Shown here: piece after piece, positions 54,112 through 61,584 of the stretch | Position numbering within the stretch: position 1 is the first letter of the stretch | How the letters are laid out: every line of letters begins with the position of its first letter | Assembly (NCBI GenBank): GCA_045106815.1 | Contig: JBGCFG010000003.1 | Span: 186,001 to 250,000 of the forward strand | Direction of reading: 5' to 3' | Source: JAUIAI01 sp045106815 | Lineage (GTDB): Bacteria > Pseudomonadota > Gammaproteobacteria > Burkholderiales > Burkholderiaceae_E | DNA: 64,000 nucleotides | The notes under the pieces: model-generated | What the model was told of the DNA's origin: nothing | The model's input: the letters and a program-made list of their open reading frames with translations, nothing else | Database searches by the model: none | Position numbers and translations under genes: made by a program

Positions 54112-54942
54112 ATGGCACGCCCCCGAATTCACCCCGCCCAAGAAGGCAAAACCGCGATTCAGGTCATTGACCGTCTGGTAACGCTCCTGGACGCGCTCGC
54201 CGAGCACACAGAACCCGTCAGTCTGAAGATCTTGTCGACCAGGACCGGACTACACCCATCCACAGCGCACCGCATTCTGAATGATTTAGTGGTGGCACGG
54301 ATTGTGGATCGCGTTGAACCTGGGACTTACCAGCTAGGCATCCGCCTATTGGAGCTGGGCAATCTGGTCAAGGCGCGGCTGAGCGTTCGCGACGCGGCGT
54401 TGTCATTTATGCGTGAGCTGCATCAGATGGCTGGCCAGCCAGTCAATCTATCAATCCGTCAGGGCGATGAAATTGTCTATATTGAGCGGGCGGTTTCAGA
54501 GCGATCGGGCATGCAAGTGGTGCGTGCAGTGGGTGGCAGAGCGCCGCTCCACCTAACCTCGGTCGGCAAGCTATTCCTAGCAGATGATGATCCTGCCCAG
54601 GTCAGCGCCTACGCAGAACGTACTGGCTTGCCCGGACAGACGGCCAATAGCATTACCTCGGCAGATCGCCTGGCGTCAGAACTGCAAGAGGTGCGAACAC
54701 ATCGGTTTGCGCGGGACAACGAAGAACTGGAGCCCGGGGTAAGGTGCCTGGCTGCGGGTATTCATGACGATTCCGGCAAGCTGGTGGCGGGCTTATCAAT
54801 CTCTGCGCCAGCCGAGCAAGTTCAGGAAAGCTGGGCAAGCCTGCTGCTCAACAAAGCTCGCGAGATCTCTGCCTCACTGGGATATGACGCGCCCTCGCCC
54901 ACTGGCAGCACGGGATCGGCTGATACTGGTATGGGCGGCTAA
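54112..54942 (+). CDS. IclR-family transcription regulator
   Basis: A 276-residue IclR protein. The N-terminal winged helix shows KTAIQVIDRLVTLLDALAEH and TRTGLHPSTAHRILNDLVVA; the effector domain shows YQLGIRLLELGNLVKARLSVRDAA, GGRAPLHLTSVGKLFLA, and FARDNEELEPGVRCLAAGIHDDSG with the family's conserved E and C. ATG 54112 fits the family start better than the one at 54094. Divergent from the nitrile hydratase operon, which it may control. A Ser/Thr/Gly tail ends it. Ligand unknown. Confidence 0.9.
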   Translation: MARPRIHPAQEGKTAIQVIDRLVTLLDALAEHTEPVSLKILSTRTGLHPSTAHRILNDLVVARIVDRVEPGTYQLGIRLLELGNLVKARLSVRDAALSFMRELHQMAGQPVNLSIRQGDEIVYIERAVSERSGMQVVRAVGGRAPLHLTSVGKLFLADDDPAQVSAYAERTGLPGQTANSITSADRLASELQEVRTHRFARDNEELEPGVRCLAAGIHDDSGKLVAGLSISAPAEQVQESWASLLLNKAREISASLGYDAPSPTGSTGSADTGMGG

Positions 54943-54976
54943 GGCAGCCAAGACCCACTACCGCCAGCGTGGGCAC

Positions 54977-56284
54977 CTAGTGCACCGCTGCCGGCTCGGT
55001 GGCGGCATAAATGCCAGGCCCGTCTTTCATTAACCAGCGCTTGATGCGTCCAGCATCCGCAAACCGCGAACTGCTGCCATTTGAATCCAGCAAAACCATA
55101 ACCAGGTTGCGGCCATCTATGCGGGCCACCATAACAAGACAACGGCCGGCCTCAGCGATATAGCCGGTCTTTTGCAGACCAATTGACCAATTGTCATTGG
55201 AGAGTAGCCGATTGGTATTGTGGAACTGGAGACGCTTGTAGCCCGTGTCGACCTGCAGGCCGCTCGCAGTTGAGTATTTTCTGATCAGAGGATAGTCGTT
55301 TGCCATGGCGGCAAGCCGGGCAATGTCCTTGGCACTCGAAACATTAGCACCAGACAAACCCGTCGGGTCAGCAAACTGTGTATCGGTCATGCCAAACAAA
55401 CGTGCCCGGGCGTTCATAGCAGACACGAACGCCTTCAAGCCACCGGGATAGTGACGGCCAAGTGCATTCGCAGCCCGGTTCGCAGAAGACATCAGCGCAA
55501 GTTGCAACATTTCGGCGCGTGATAGACGGGTGCCTATCGCCAAACGGGAACGACTACCGCGCAGACGATCAATGTCAGCACGAGTCACAGTGAGCATTTC
55601 ACGCATTGGCTGATCCGCATCCAACACCACGATGGCAGTCATCAGCTTGGTAATTGATGCGACCGGCAAGACAACGCCACTGTTCTTTGCAAATAAAACG
55701 CGTTGCGAATCCGGCTCCAGGACATAGGCAACCGACGAGCGCAGCGAAAGCGGGTCAGGTGCCTGATGCAATCGGAAAACAGTCCCAAGCGTCGGGCGGG
55801 CAGCGATATAACGGCGTGTTTTCTTGGCTCTGTTCTTCCTGCCCGATCGCTTCGCTACCCGGCGCTTCTTAGCCTTTCTTTTAGCCGACTTTCGAGTCGC
55901 GGCTTTGCGCTTGGCACTGCGATGTTTTTTGGCTGTGCGTTTCTTGGCTGTGCGTTTCTTGGCTGTGCGCTTCTTGGCTGTGCGCTTTTTTGTCACCCGC
56001 TTTTTTACGGTACGTTTTTTTGCGCTACGTTTTTTGGCGCTTCGCTTTTTTGCCTGCCGTTTTTTCGCGCTGCGCTTCTTAGCTTGGTGTTTTTTCGCTT
56101 TGTGTTTTTTCGAAGCTGCTCGTTTTGCCTTTGAGGGTTTCTTGCGAGCACTGGCAGCGACAGTCTTCGCAGACTTGGCCTGCTCGGCACTGACGGCCCG
56201 CGCATGAGCGGCGCCCGCGTCGACGCTCAGCGGCAAACACGCAAACACAAGCGCGCTGAGCGCGAAGCCAAACATCACCCTCAT
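54977..56284 (-). CDS. pbpG: PBP7-type D-alanyl-D-alanine endopeptidase with histone-like lysine-rich region
   Basis: A 435-residue secreted peptidase S11. A signal peptide (about 1-24) is followed by a strongly basic region, residues 47-158, made of Lys/Arg/Ala units such as KKRTA repeated many times, then the catalytic domain with SITK (210-213), SAN (267-269) and KTG (372-374), all intact. Such enzymes cut peptidoglycan cross-links. The basic part resembles histone H1-like proteins and could hold the enzyme to anionic wall or outer-membrane lipids. It is far longer than E. coli PbpG. ATG 56284 gives a proper signal peptide. Confidence 0.88.
   Translation of the reverse strand: MRVMFGFALSALVFACLPLSVDAGAAHARAVSAEQAKSAKTVAASARKKPSKAKRAASKKHKAKKHQAKKRSAKKRQAKKRSAKKRSAKKRTVKKRVTKKRTAKKRTAKKRTAKKRTAKKHRSAKRKAATRKSAKRKAKKRRVAKRSGRKNRAKKTRRYIAARPTLGTVFRLHQAPDPLSLRSSVAYVLEPDSQRVLFAKNSGVVLPVASITKLMTAIVVLDADQPMREMLTVTRADIDRLRGSRSRLAIGTRLSRAEMLQLALMSSANRAANALGRHYPGGLKAFVSAMNARARLFGMTDTQFADPTGLSGANVSSAKDIARLAAMANDYPLIRKYSTASGLQVDTGYKRLQFHNTNRLLSNDNWSIGLQKTGYIAEAGRCLVMVARIDGRNLVMVLLDSNGSSSRFADAGRIKRWLMKDGPGIYAATEPAAVH
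55929..55988 (-). repeat. Four 15-bp tandem repeats encoding KKRTA units
   Basis: Plus-strand units TTGGCTGTGCGTTTC (twice) and TTGGCTGTGCGCTTC/T (twice) lie head to tail. The unit length is a multiple of three, so copy-number change keeps the reading frame of the PBP7-type gene and would alter the length of its basic region. Less regular copies flank it on both sides. Confidence 0.85.
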
Positions 56285-56438
56285 GTTGAACACCCGTCTG
56301 TTCAACGCAGAAAGTAAGTTAAGCCAATTTGGTCGAGCCATGTCTGACTAGCGGTGCACAGGTGCAAAGGCCTGCTGCCGCGACAAAGAAGGGCCGACCA
56401 GTCTAACAAGGCGTGTTACGAAAACACGTCACGCCTGT

Positions 56439-57131
56439 CTAAAAGCCTCGAAAAGTCGCGAAGTTTGCAACAGGCGCACGTTCGGTCACGAGGGTATTTT
56501 CGATGGCAGCCGTATCGGCGTAGCCCAGTGACATGCCGCAGACCACAACGCTTGACGCTGACAGTTCGAGTTCGTCGCGGATAATTTCATGAAATTGTGT
56601 AAACGCAGCCTGAGCGCATGTATCCAGACCGCGACCTCTCGCGGCCACCATGACGCCTTGAATAAACATCCCATAGTCCAACCAGCTCCCCAACGCGAGC
56701 GAGTCATCAATGGTGAAGATCAATCCCACCGGCGCATCAAAGAAAGCATAGTTGCGGCCATGCTGAGCATGCATACCGGCCTTATCCTCGCGGGTCAGTC
56801 CAAGTAAACCGTATAGATCCCATCCCACTTTTCTCCGCCGCTCAATATACGGAGACGCCCACTTCTCAGGGTAGTAAGCGTATTGAGCCTTGTGACTTGC
56901 TGCGGTCGCGGGATTATCGAAGGCCTCGAGAATGCGAGCTGACAACCGGTTCTTAATGTCACCCCCCAGGACGTGTACCTGCCAGGGCTGAGTATTGGTG
57001 CCAGATGGTGCGCGGGAAGCGACAGCCAGAATATCTGTGATCGTCTCGGTACTGACGGGTTGATCCGTAAAAGCTCTAATTGATCGACGCGACGTGATCG
57101 CTTCATCAACGATCGACTGCTGTGTGCTCAT
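56439..57131 (-). CDS. Nitroreductase-family flavoprotein
   Basis: A 230-residue FMN-dependent nitroreductase: ITSRRSIRAFTDQPVSTETI at the N-terminus, ASRAPSGTNTQPWQVHVL, and near the end VVCGMSLGYAD. The family reduces nitroaromatics, quinones or flavins with NAD(P)H. ATG 57131 has GGGAGG ten bases upstream. It lies on the minus strand, divergent from the phasin gene. Substrate not identifiable. Confidence 0.9.
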   Translation of the reverse strand: MSTQQSIVDEAITSRRSIRAFTDQPVSTETITDILAVASRAPSGTNTQPWQVHVLGGDIKNRLSARILEAFDNPATAASHKAQYAYYPEKWASPYIERRRKVGWDLYGLLGLTREDKAGMHAQHGRNYAFFDAPVGLIFTIDDSLALGSWLDYGMFIQGVMVAARGRGLDTCAQAAFTQFHEIIRDELELSASSVVVCGMSLGYADTAAIENTLVTERAPVANFATFRGF

Positions 57132-57331
57132 AAATTGGCTGCCTCCCTGAAGAGCCGACGGCTTCACAGCGCCGCGACTCGAATGCCTGCTACTGGCTTG
57201 AAATTGACTTGAAATTCGCTATGCTGCGGCGCATCATAATGCACAAGATCGAACGGCGCTCGCTGCAGCACGGTCGCCATTCTGTCACCTTCCATCCTCA
57301 TCACCGAAAACCCCGACTCCGGAGTCCCACA

Positions 57332-57886
57332 ATGGCAATGCCCTTTGAGAACCCCTTTCAACTCATGCAAGAGAACTTGATCAATGATTCGGTCGCTGTT
57401 TCGGCGCACGCCATCGATACCCTTGATCGCTTTACTAAGCTCCAATTGCAGGTACTGAAAGTCACGTTTGATGAGACCGGCACAAACCTCGCAAACGTGG
57501 TTCGGGCGGAGGACGCTACCGCCGCAACCGACGCTATCACGGCCTGGATCCTGCCGAGCGGCGAGAAATTTCAGGCTTGGTGCAAGCACCTTGAGAACAT
57601 CACCACGGAAACTGGCACGGAGCTTGCATTGCTAGTGCAGAAGCAAATCGCCGGGAACGGAAATTCACCCCAGGCGGTGCTCGAAGCTGCGACAGTTGAA
57701 TCATCAGCAGGCTCCCAGGGAGTGTTTCCGTGGATGCAGCCAGCTTTGTTCGACAAACCCGCTCAAAAACGCTCCGCGCCCCGCCCCAGTGAAAATAGTC
57801 CCGCTTCCCGGCGGCCCCGAGCTAGCAGTGTGAGTAAGGTCAAACGCGCTGCGAACCGGAAAAAGGCTTCACCGATCAATGCATGA
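57332..57886 (+). CDS. Phasin-like PHA granule protein with basic C-terminal tail
   Basis: A 184-residue phasin-family protein. It starts MAMPFENPFQLMQENLINDS; amphipathic helical stretches with LDRFTKLQLQVLKVTFDETG follow, typical of phasin_2 proteins that coat polyhydroxyalkanoate granules. From about residue 140 the chain turns Pro/Ser/Arg/Lys-rich (SRRPRASSVSKVKRAANRKK), like the DNA-binding tails of PhaF/PhaM. ATG 57332 follows a GGAG box. A terminator follows the gene. Confidence 0.8.
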   Translation: MAMPFENPFQLMQENLINDSVAVSAHAIDTLDRFTKLQLQVLKVTFDETGTNLANVVRAEDATAATDAITAWILPSGEKFQAWCKHLENITTETGTELALLVQKQIAGNGNSPQAVLEAATVESSAGSQGVFPWMQPALFDKPAQKRSAPRPSENSPASRRPRASSVSKVKRAANRKKASPINA

Positions 57887-57951
57887 CTTTTATTGGTTTT
57901 CTCCTCCAAGCACCGCGGAACTCCTCCCTCCTCTTTAGTTTGTGGTGCTTT

Positions 57952-57981
57952 TGGCCCGGTTAATCCCGGGCCATTTCTTTT
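57952..57981 (+). terminator. Rho-independent terminator after the phasin gene
   Basis: TGGCCCGG pairs with CCGGGCCA around a short loop TTAATC, followed by TTTCTTTTT. It begins 66 bases after the phasin stop. The remaining bases up to 58154 hold no gene that I can support. Confidence 0.85.
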
Positions 57982-58154
57982 TCTGTTGCCAGTTTTCGGC
58001 GTCGGAAAACAGCCAGTCGATTTGCCCGCCAATGCGCCAAAAATCGTCCCAACAGAAAGTGGGTATGACAATTTTCGTCAGTTTGCGCCGGGACTTGTCA
58101 CCCGACAATTCTTAAAAGGCGCCAGCCCGAAAATCAGCACTCGGGCCGATTGAC

Positions 58155-58952
58155 TCAATCGCCAGGATTTGGAACGATTTCGCCGCCAAGTGAATGGACC
58201 GATTCACGCAGAAATTGCAGTGCCTCGTCAATTGCATCTGCCGGTCCTTTAACACCTAACTCAAGGTGACGGCGCAAAGGGTCAGCGCTAGATGACGGCA
58301 AACAAAAAACCTTCACTTGTGTGAAGTCGCGCTCTGCTTGTTCCAGTGCCGGCGTGATGCGCGACTCAGGCAAACCTAACGCAAAGAAGGAAGCTTCTGC
58401 GAGCGTGTCTTGATGATGTAGGTGTGCGTAGCGCTCATCGAGAACGCTTTCAATCATTGGCCAAGCCATCACGGGAAACCCGGGCACAAAGTGATGGTCA
58501 ACAACTGTGAAACCTGGAATCCGGTTGTACGGGTTTTCAATGATCGTCGCGCTTACAGGGAACTCTCCCATCTTGAGCCTTTGCAGATTTTCCGGAGTCG
58601 TCATGTCTGCACTGCCATTGCCTTCGGCCGCCATCGTGCGACAGCGTTCGCTAATGCGTTCACGTGCCACCGGATGCAATGAGAGCGATTCACCGAGCGC
58701 CGCTGCCGCAGCCTGACGGGTATGGTCATCCGGTGTTGCCCCAATGCCGCCGCAACAAAAGACCAGATCGTCGGTGGCGAAACTCTCTTTTAACAGGCGC
58801 GTCAGACGCGGACGGTCGTCGCCCATTGTCATCGTCCAGTTCAGGGCCAGCCCTCTGGCCTGCAGCAACTCAAGGACCTTGGGAAAGTGCTTGTCCTGAC
58901 GGCGGCCAGAAAGAATCTCGTCGCCGATAATAATTAAACCGATGGGTTTCAA
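58155..58952 (-). CDS. CinA-N/MoaB-like molybdopterin-binding domain protein
   Basis: A 265-residue protein with the MoCF_biosynth fold of MoaB/MogA and the CinA N-terminus: IGLIIIGDEILSGRRQDKHFP and CCGGIGATPDDHTRQAAAAAL (GGTGxTPDD motif, with Ala for Pro). It lacks the C-terminal CinA deamidase domain, so it is the short family usually annotated competence/damage-inducible protein A. Whether it binds molybdopterin, which would connect it to the Mo enzymes at 1-24 kb, is unknown. Confidence 0.8.
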   Translation of the reverse strand: MKPIGLIIIGDEILSGRRQDKHFPKVLELLQARGLALNWTMTMGDDRPRLTRLLKESFATDDLVFCCGGIGATPDDHTRQAAAAALGESLSLHPVARERISERCRTMAAEGNGSADMTTPENLQRLKMGEFPVSATIIENPYNRIPGFTVVDHHFVPGFPVMAWPMIESVLDERYAHLHHQDTLAEASFFALGLPESRITPALEQAERDFTQVKVFCLPSSSADPLRRHLELGVKGPADAIDEALQFLRESVHSLGGEIVPNPGD

Positions 58953-58965
58953 CTCACTTAACTCC

Positions 58966-58993
58966 CAAATAGAAACGGGGCCGAACCGACCCC
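58966..58993 (-). terminator. Rho-independent terminator candidate after ggt
   Basis: On the minus strand GGGGTCG-GTT-CGGCCCC forms a seven-pair stem (one G-U) followed by GTTTCTATTT. It lies about 60 bases after the ggt stop and just upstream of the CinA-like gene. The T tract is interrupted, so the call is moderate. Confidence 0.6.
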
Positions 58994-59053
58994 ATCTCGC
59001 AACAACCGCGAACCAGCAAGCAACAGACAGCTAGTACGCAGTTTCAGCAGACC

Positions 59054-60892
59054 TTAGCGGCCGGCGACTGCTCCCTCGCGGCGCGGATCAGCAGCCCCCG
59101 CCCAGCGGCTGCGCTGGGCGCCATTGGCGAGCCCGCCGGTCTGTCCATTGTCGCGCACCCCATTGAACACAAGCAAGGCAAGGCCGCTGGTTTGCGGAAC
59201 CACCCGAATCTTGTGACCTAGTGCCATTAGCGCTTGCTGTTGCTTAACCACAGAGGTATCGGCTTCAAGTGTCGTTCGCGCAGACGTTTTGGCGCCATAG
59301 TGCGGCAGTGAAACCGTTTCGTGGGGCTGCAGACGCCAATCGATCAGGCTGATGAGCGAACGCGTGACATATTGAATGATCGAACTGCCTCCGGGTGATC
59401 CCAGTACGGCCTCAAGATTGCCGTCACGATCAAAGACGACCGTCGGTGCCATGGATGATCTCGGCCGCTTACCCGGCTGCACCCGATTGTTGATAGGTCG
59501 CCCCTCGGCATCAACAGCCGCGAAGGAAAAATCAGTTAGTTGATTGTTGAGCAGGAAACCTTCGACCATGATCAGCGAGCCAAACGCATGCTCGATAGAG
59601 GTGGTCATTGAAACGGCATTGCCCGACTGATCAACGATTGAAAGATGGGTGGTCGATGGCAATGCGGCCGTTTGGTCTTTACCAGGCTGCGTGACGCCTT
59701 CAGGGATACCTGGCTTAGCAACACCGAGCGATTTGTCGTCATGAATCAGACGAGCCCGGCCGCGCAGGTATTCCCGATCCAGCATGCCCGTTACTGGTAC
59801 TGATGCGAACTCCGGATCACTGATGTAGCGCGCGCGATCCGCATAAGCGAGCCGTTGCGCCTCGCTTATCAGGTGGATCGCCCGCGGACTGTCCGGCGCC
59901 AGCACGGATAGGTCATAAGACGCCAGAATGCCGAGCGTCTGAAGCGTAGTGATTGCACCTGAGCTTGGCGCAGGCATGCCGCAGATTCGGTAACGTCGAT
60001 ATTCTCCGCAAAGCGGTTCTCGCTCGAGCGCGCGATAAGACGCGAGATCTTCAGCGCTCAACAGGCCCGGACGAGACGGGTGTTGCGCCACTGCCTGCTC
60101 GATGGCTTTAGCAATTGGGCCGGTGTAAAAATGGGCTGCGCCGTTCTCAGCAATGCTGCTCAAAGCCGCAGCGAGCTGAGGATTCTTGAGTGTGGATCCA
60201 ACCGCCTTGGGTTGCTTGCTTGCATCTAAAAAATAGGCTGCAGCAGCAGGTGCACGTTTGATTCTGGCAAGCGCCGATCGAATCGATTTATGTAGTCGCG
60301 GCGAGACTTCAAAGCCCTCCTCAGCCAAAGCGATAGCCGGGCGGAACAACTCGGGCCAGGGTAGGCGGCCGTGCCCGCGATGCGCGAGATCGAGCATTCT
60401 GAGCAGTCCCGGTACGCCAACCGACAAACCACTGTCAACCGCGTCAAAAAATTTCAGTCTTTTACCTTTACTGGCCATGAAGAGCGCTTCGTCGACAGCC
60501 TGAGGGCTGGTTTCTCGCCCATCAAACACGCGCAGGCGACGTGTACGCTCGTCGTAGACCAACAAAAACCCACCGCCCCCGATGCCTGAGGATTGCGGCT
60601 CTACGACATTGAGCACCATTTGCGCCGCAATCGCAGCATCTACTGCACTGCCGCCCCGGGCCAAGATGTCCGCAGCCGCCTTAGAGGCCAGCGGGTTGGC
60701 AGTCACCGCCATATCTTTGTCTGTATAGACGGTGCTGCTTGTCGTTCGGCCACTCTGGGTCTCGGGCGGCGGCTGGTCCGCCGCTGTGGCATAGGCGGGT
60801 AGCTGACTCAGGCCAAATGCGAGCGCGGTCAGGATTGCTTTACCCGTGCGGACACCGTCGTTCACCGCCAACTCCACAGTCCGAAAATTCAT
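59054..60892 (-). CDS. ggt: Gamma-glutamyltranspeptidase
   Basis: A 612-residue periplasmic GGT, which cleaves glutathione and transfers the glutamyl group. A signal peptide (ILTALAFGLSQLPAYA) is followed by GGSAVDAAIAAQMVLNVVEPQSSG, GGGGFLLVYD, and the autocleavage site with the nucleophile threonine in TTHLSIVDQSGNAVSMTT. PRSSMAPTVVF and GSPGGSSIIQYV bind substrate. ATG 60892 (MNFRTV) is preferred; the frame is open to 60982. It overlaps a divergent open frame of unknown status. Confidence 0.94.
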   Translation of the reverse strand: MNFRTVELAVNDGVRTGKAILTALAFGLSQLPAYATAADQPPPETQSGRTTSSTVYTDKDMAVTANPLASKAAADILARGGSAVDAAIAAQMVLNVVEPQSSGIGGGGFLLVYDERTRRLRVFDGRETSPQAVDEALFMASKGKRLKFFDAVDSGLSVGVPGLLRMLDLAHRGHGRLPWPELFRPAIALAEEGFEVSPRLHKSIRSALARIKRAPAAAAYFLDASKQPKAVGSTLKNPQLAAALSSIAENGAAHFYTGPIAKAIEQAVAQHPSRPGLLSAEDLASYRALEREPLCGEYRRYRICGMPAPSSGAITTLQTLGILASYDLSVLAPDSPRAIHLISEAQRLAYADRARYISDPEFASVPVTGMLDREYLRGRARLIHDDKSLGVAKPGIPEGVTQPGKDQTAALPSTTHLSIVDQSGNAVSMTTSIEHAFGSLIMVEGFLLNNQLTDFSFAAVDAEGRPINNRVQPGKRPRSSMAPTVVFDRDGNLEAVLGSPGGSSIIQYVTRSLISLIDWRLQPHETVSLPHYGAKTSARTTLEADTSVVKQQQALMALGHKIRVVPQTSGLALLVFNGVRDNGQTGGLANGAQRSRWAGAADPRREGAVAGR

Positions 60893-61094
60893 ACCGATAC
60901 CAGATGAGCATTTCAACAACCTCAATAATGCCCGAATCGGTTGCAGCAAGGCGCGCGACTGTAACAAGGTTCCAGGGCTCATCCGCCTGCGATGCCAGCC
61001 AAAAACGTTAGATCGAGTATCCGGCGATCAGTTACCGGGCTCCGCCTACCTGGCGAATCTGTGCAAGAACGCCCGAATAAGGCACCGTGATCTG

Positions 61095-61577
61095 ATGGAA
61101 TTGCTCTGTCTGATTCGCTTTGCCCACCTGGGTCAAGGTCCAATGCTCGTATGGGAAGCCGTTGAGCACTTTCTCACCGGTTTGCCAGATGCCAGTGGCG
61201 GGCTTATCCATCAGGAAGACCTGCAACTATTGTGCGTCTTCTCAGATCCAGTTATGGCGCTCCAGCTACTAAGCGATACCCTACAGGCTGGCGAGTCCGA
61301 AGGCTTCGCGATCAGTGCTGCATTGGCTCAGGGCGTCAAATCGCAGGCCACTCTAGCGTCGAGCCTGGCAGGGTTCACCGAAGGCTCAATCGAAACGCTT
61401 TACGACCTGGCGGCTACGGCAACCCTCCAGGAAGTGGCCATCAGCGGCAAGCTCTCGAGCCTCATCAAACTTGCGGCGCCCACATTCTGGCCACGCTTTG
61501 AAGCGATTAAACCCGCCTCAACCGCCAGAGTGCGTTCACTACTGGTTATGTCACCGATTCGTTTTGTCCCCAACTAG
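61095..61577 (+). CDS. Hypothetical protein, unrecognised
   Basis: An open frame runs from GTG 60846 to 61577; the first ATG clear of ggt is at 61095 and gives 160 residues. It fills the space between the divergent ggt start and the convergent hrpA end and has a protein-like composition (VWEAVEHFLTGLPDAS, LLCVFSDPVMALQLLSDTL, ATATLQEVAISGKLSSLI). The order of short motifs faintly recalls class III nucleotide cyclase-like domains, but no catalytic motif is seen. The upstream part of the frame is cysteine- and arginine-rich and probably not coding. Function unknown. Confidence 0.45.
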   Translation: MELLCLIRFAHLGQGPMLVWEAVEHFLTGLPDASGGLIHQEDLQLLCVFSDPVMALQLLSDTLQAGESEGFAISAALAQGVKSQATLASSLAGFTEGSIETLYDLAATATLQEVAISGKLSSLIKLAAPTFWPRFEAIKPASTARVRSLLVMSPIRFVPN

Positions 61578-61584
61578 CTCACTG

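Noticed and set aside
52158..54942. Nitrile hydratase genes as part of the hydroxylase pathway at 13-24 kb
   Set aside because: They are 28 kb away with separate control, and nothing in the sequence links the substrates.
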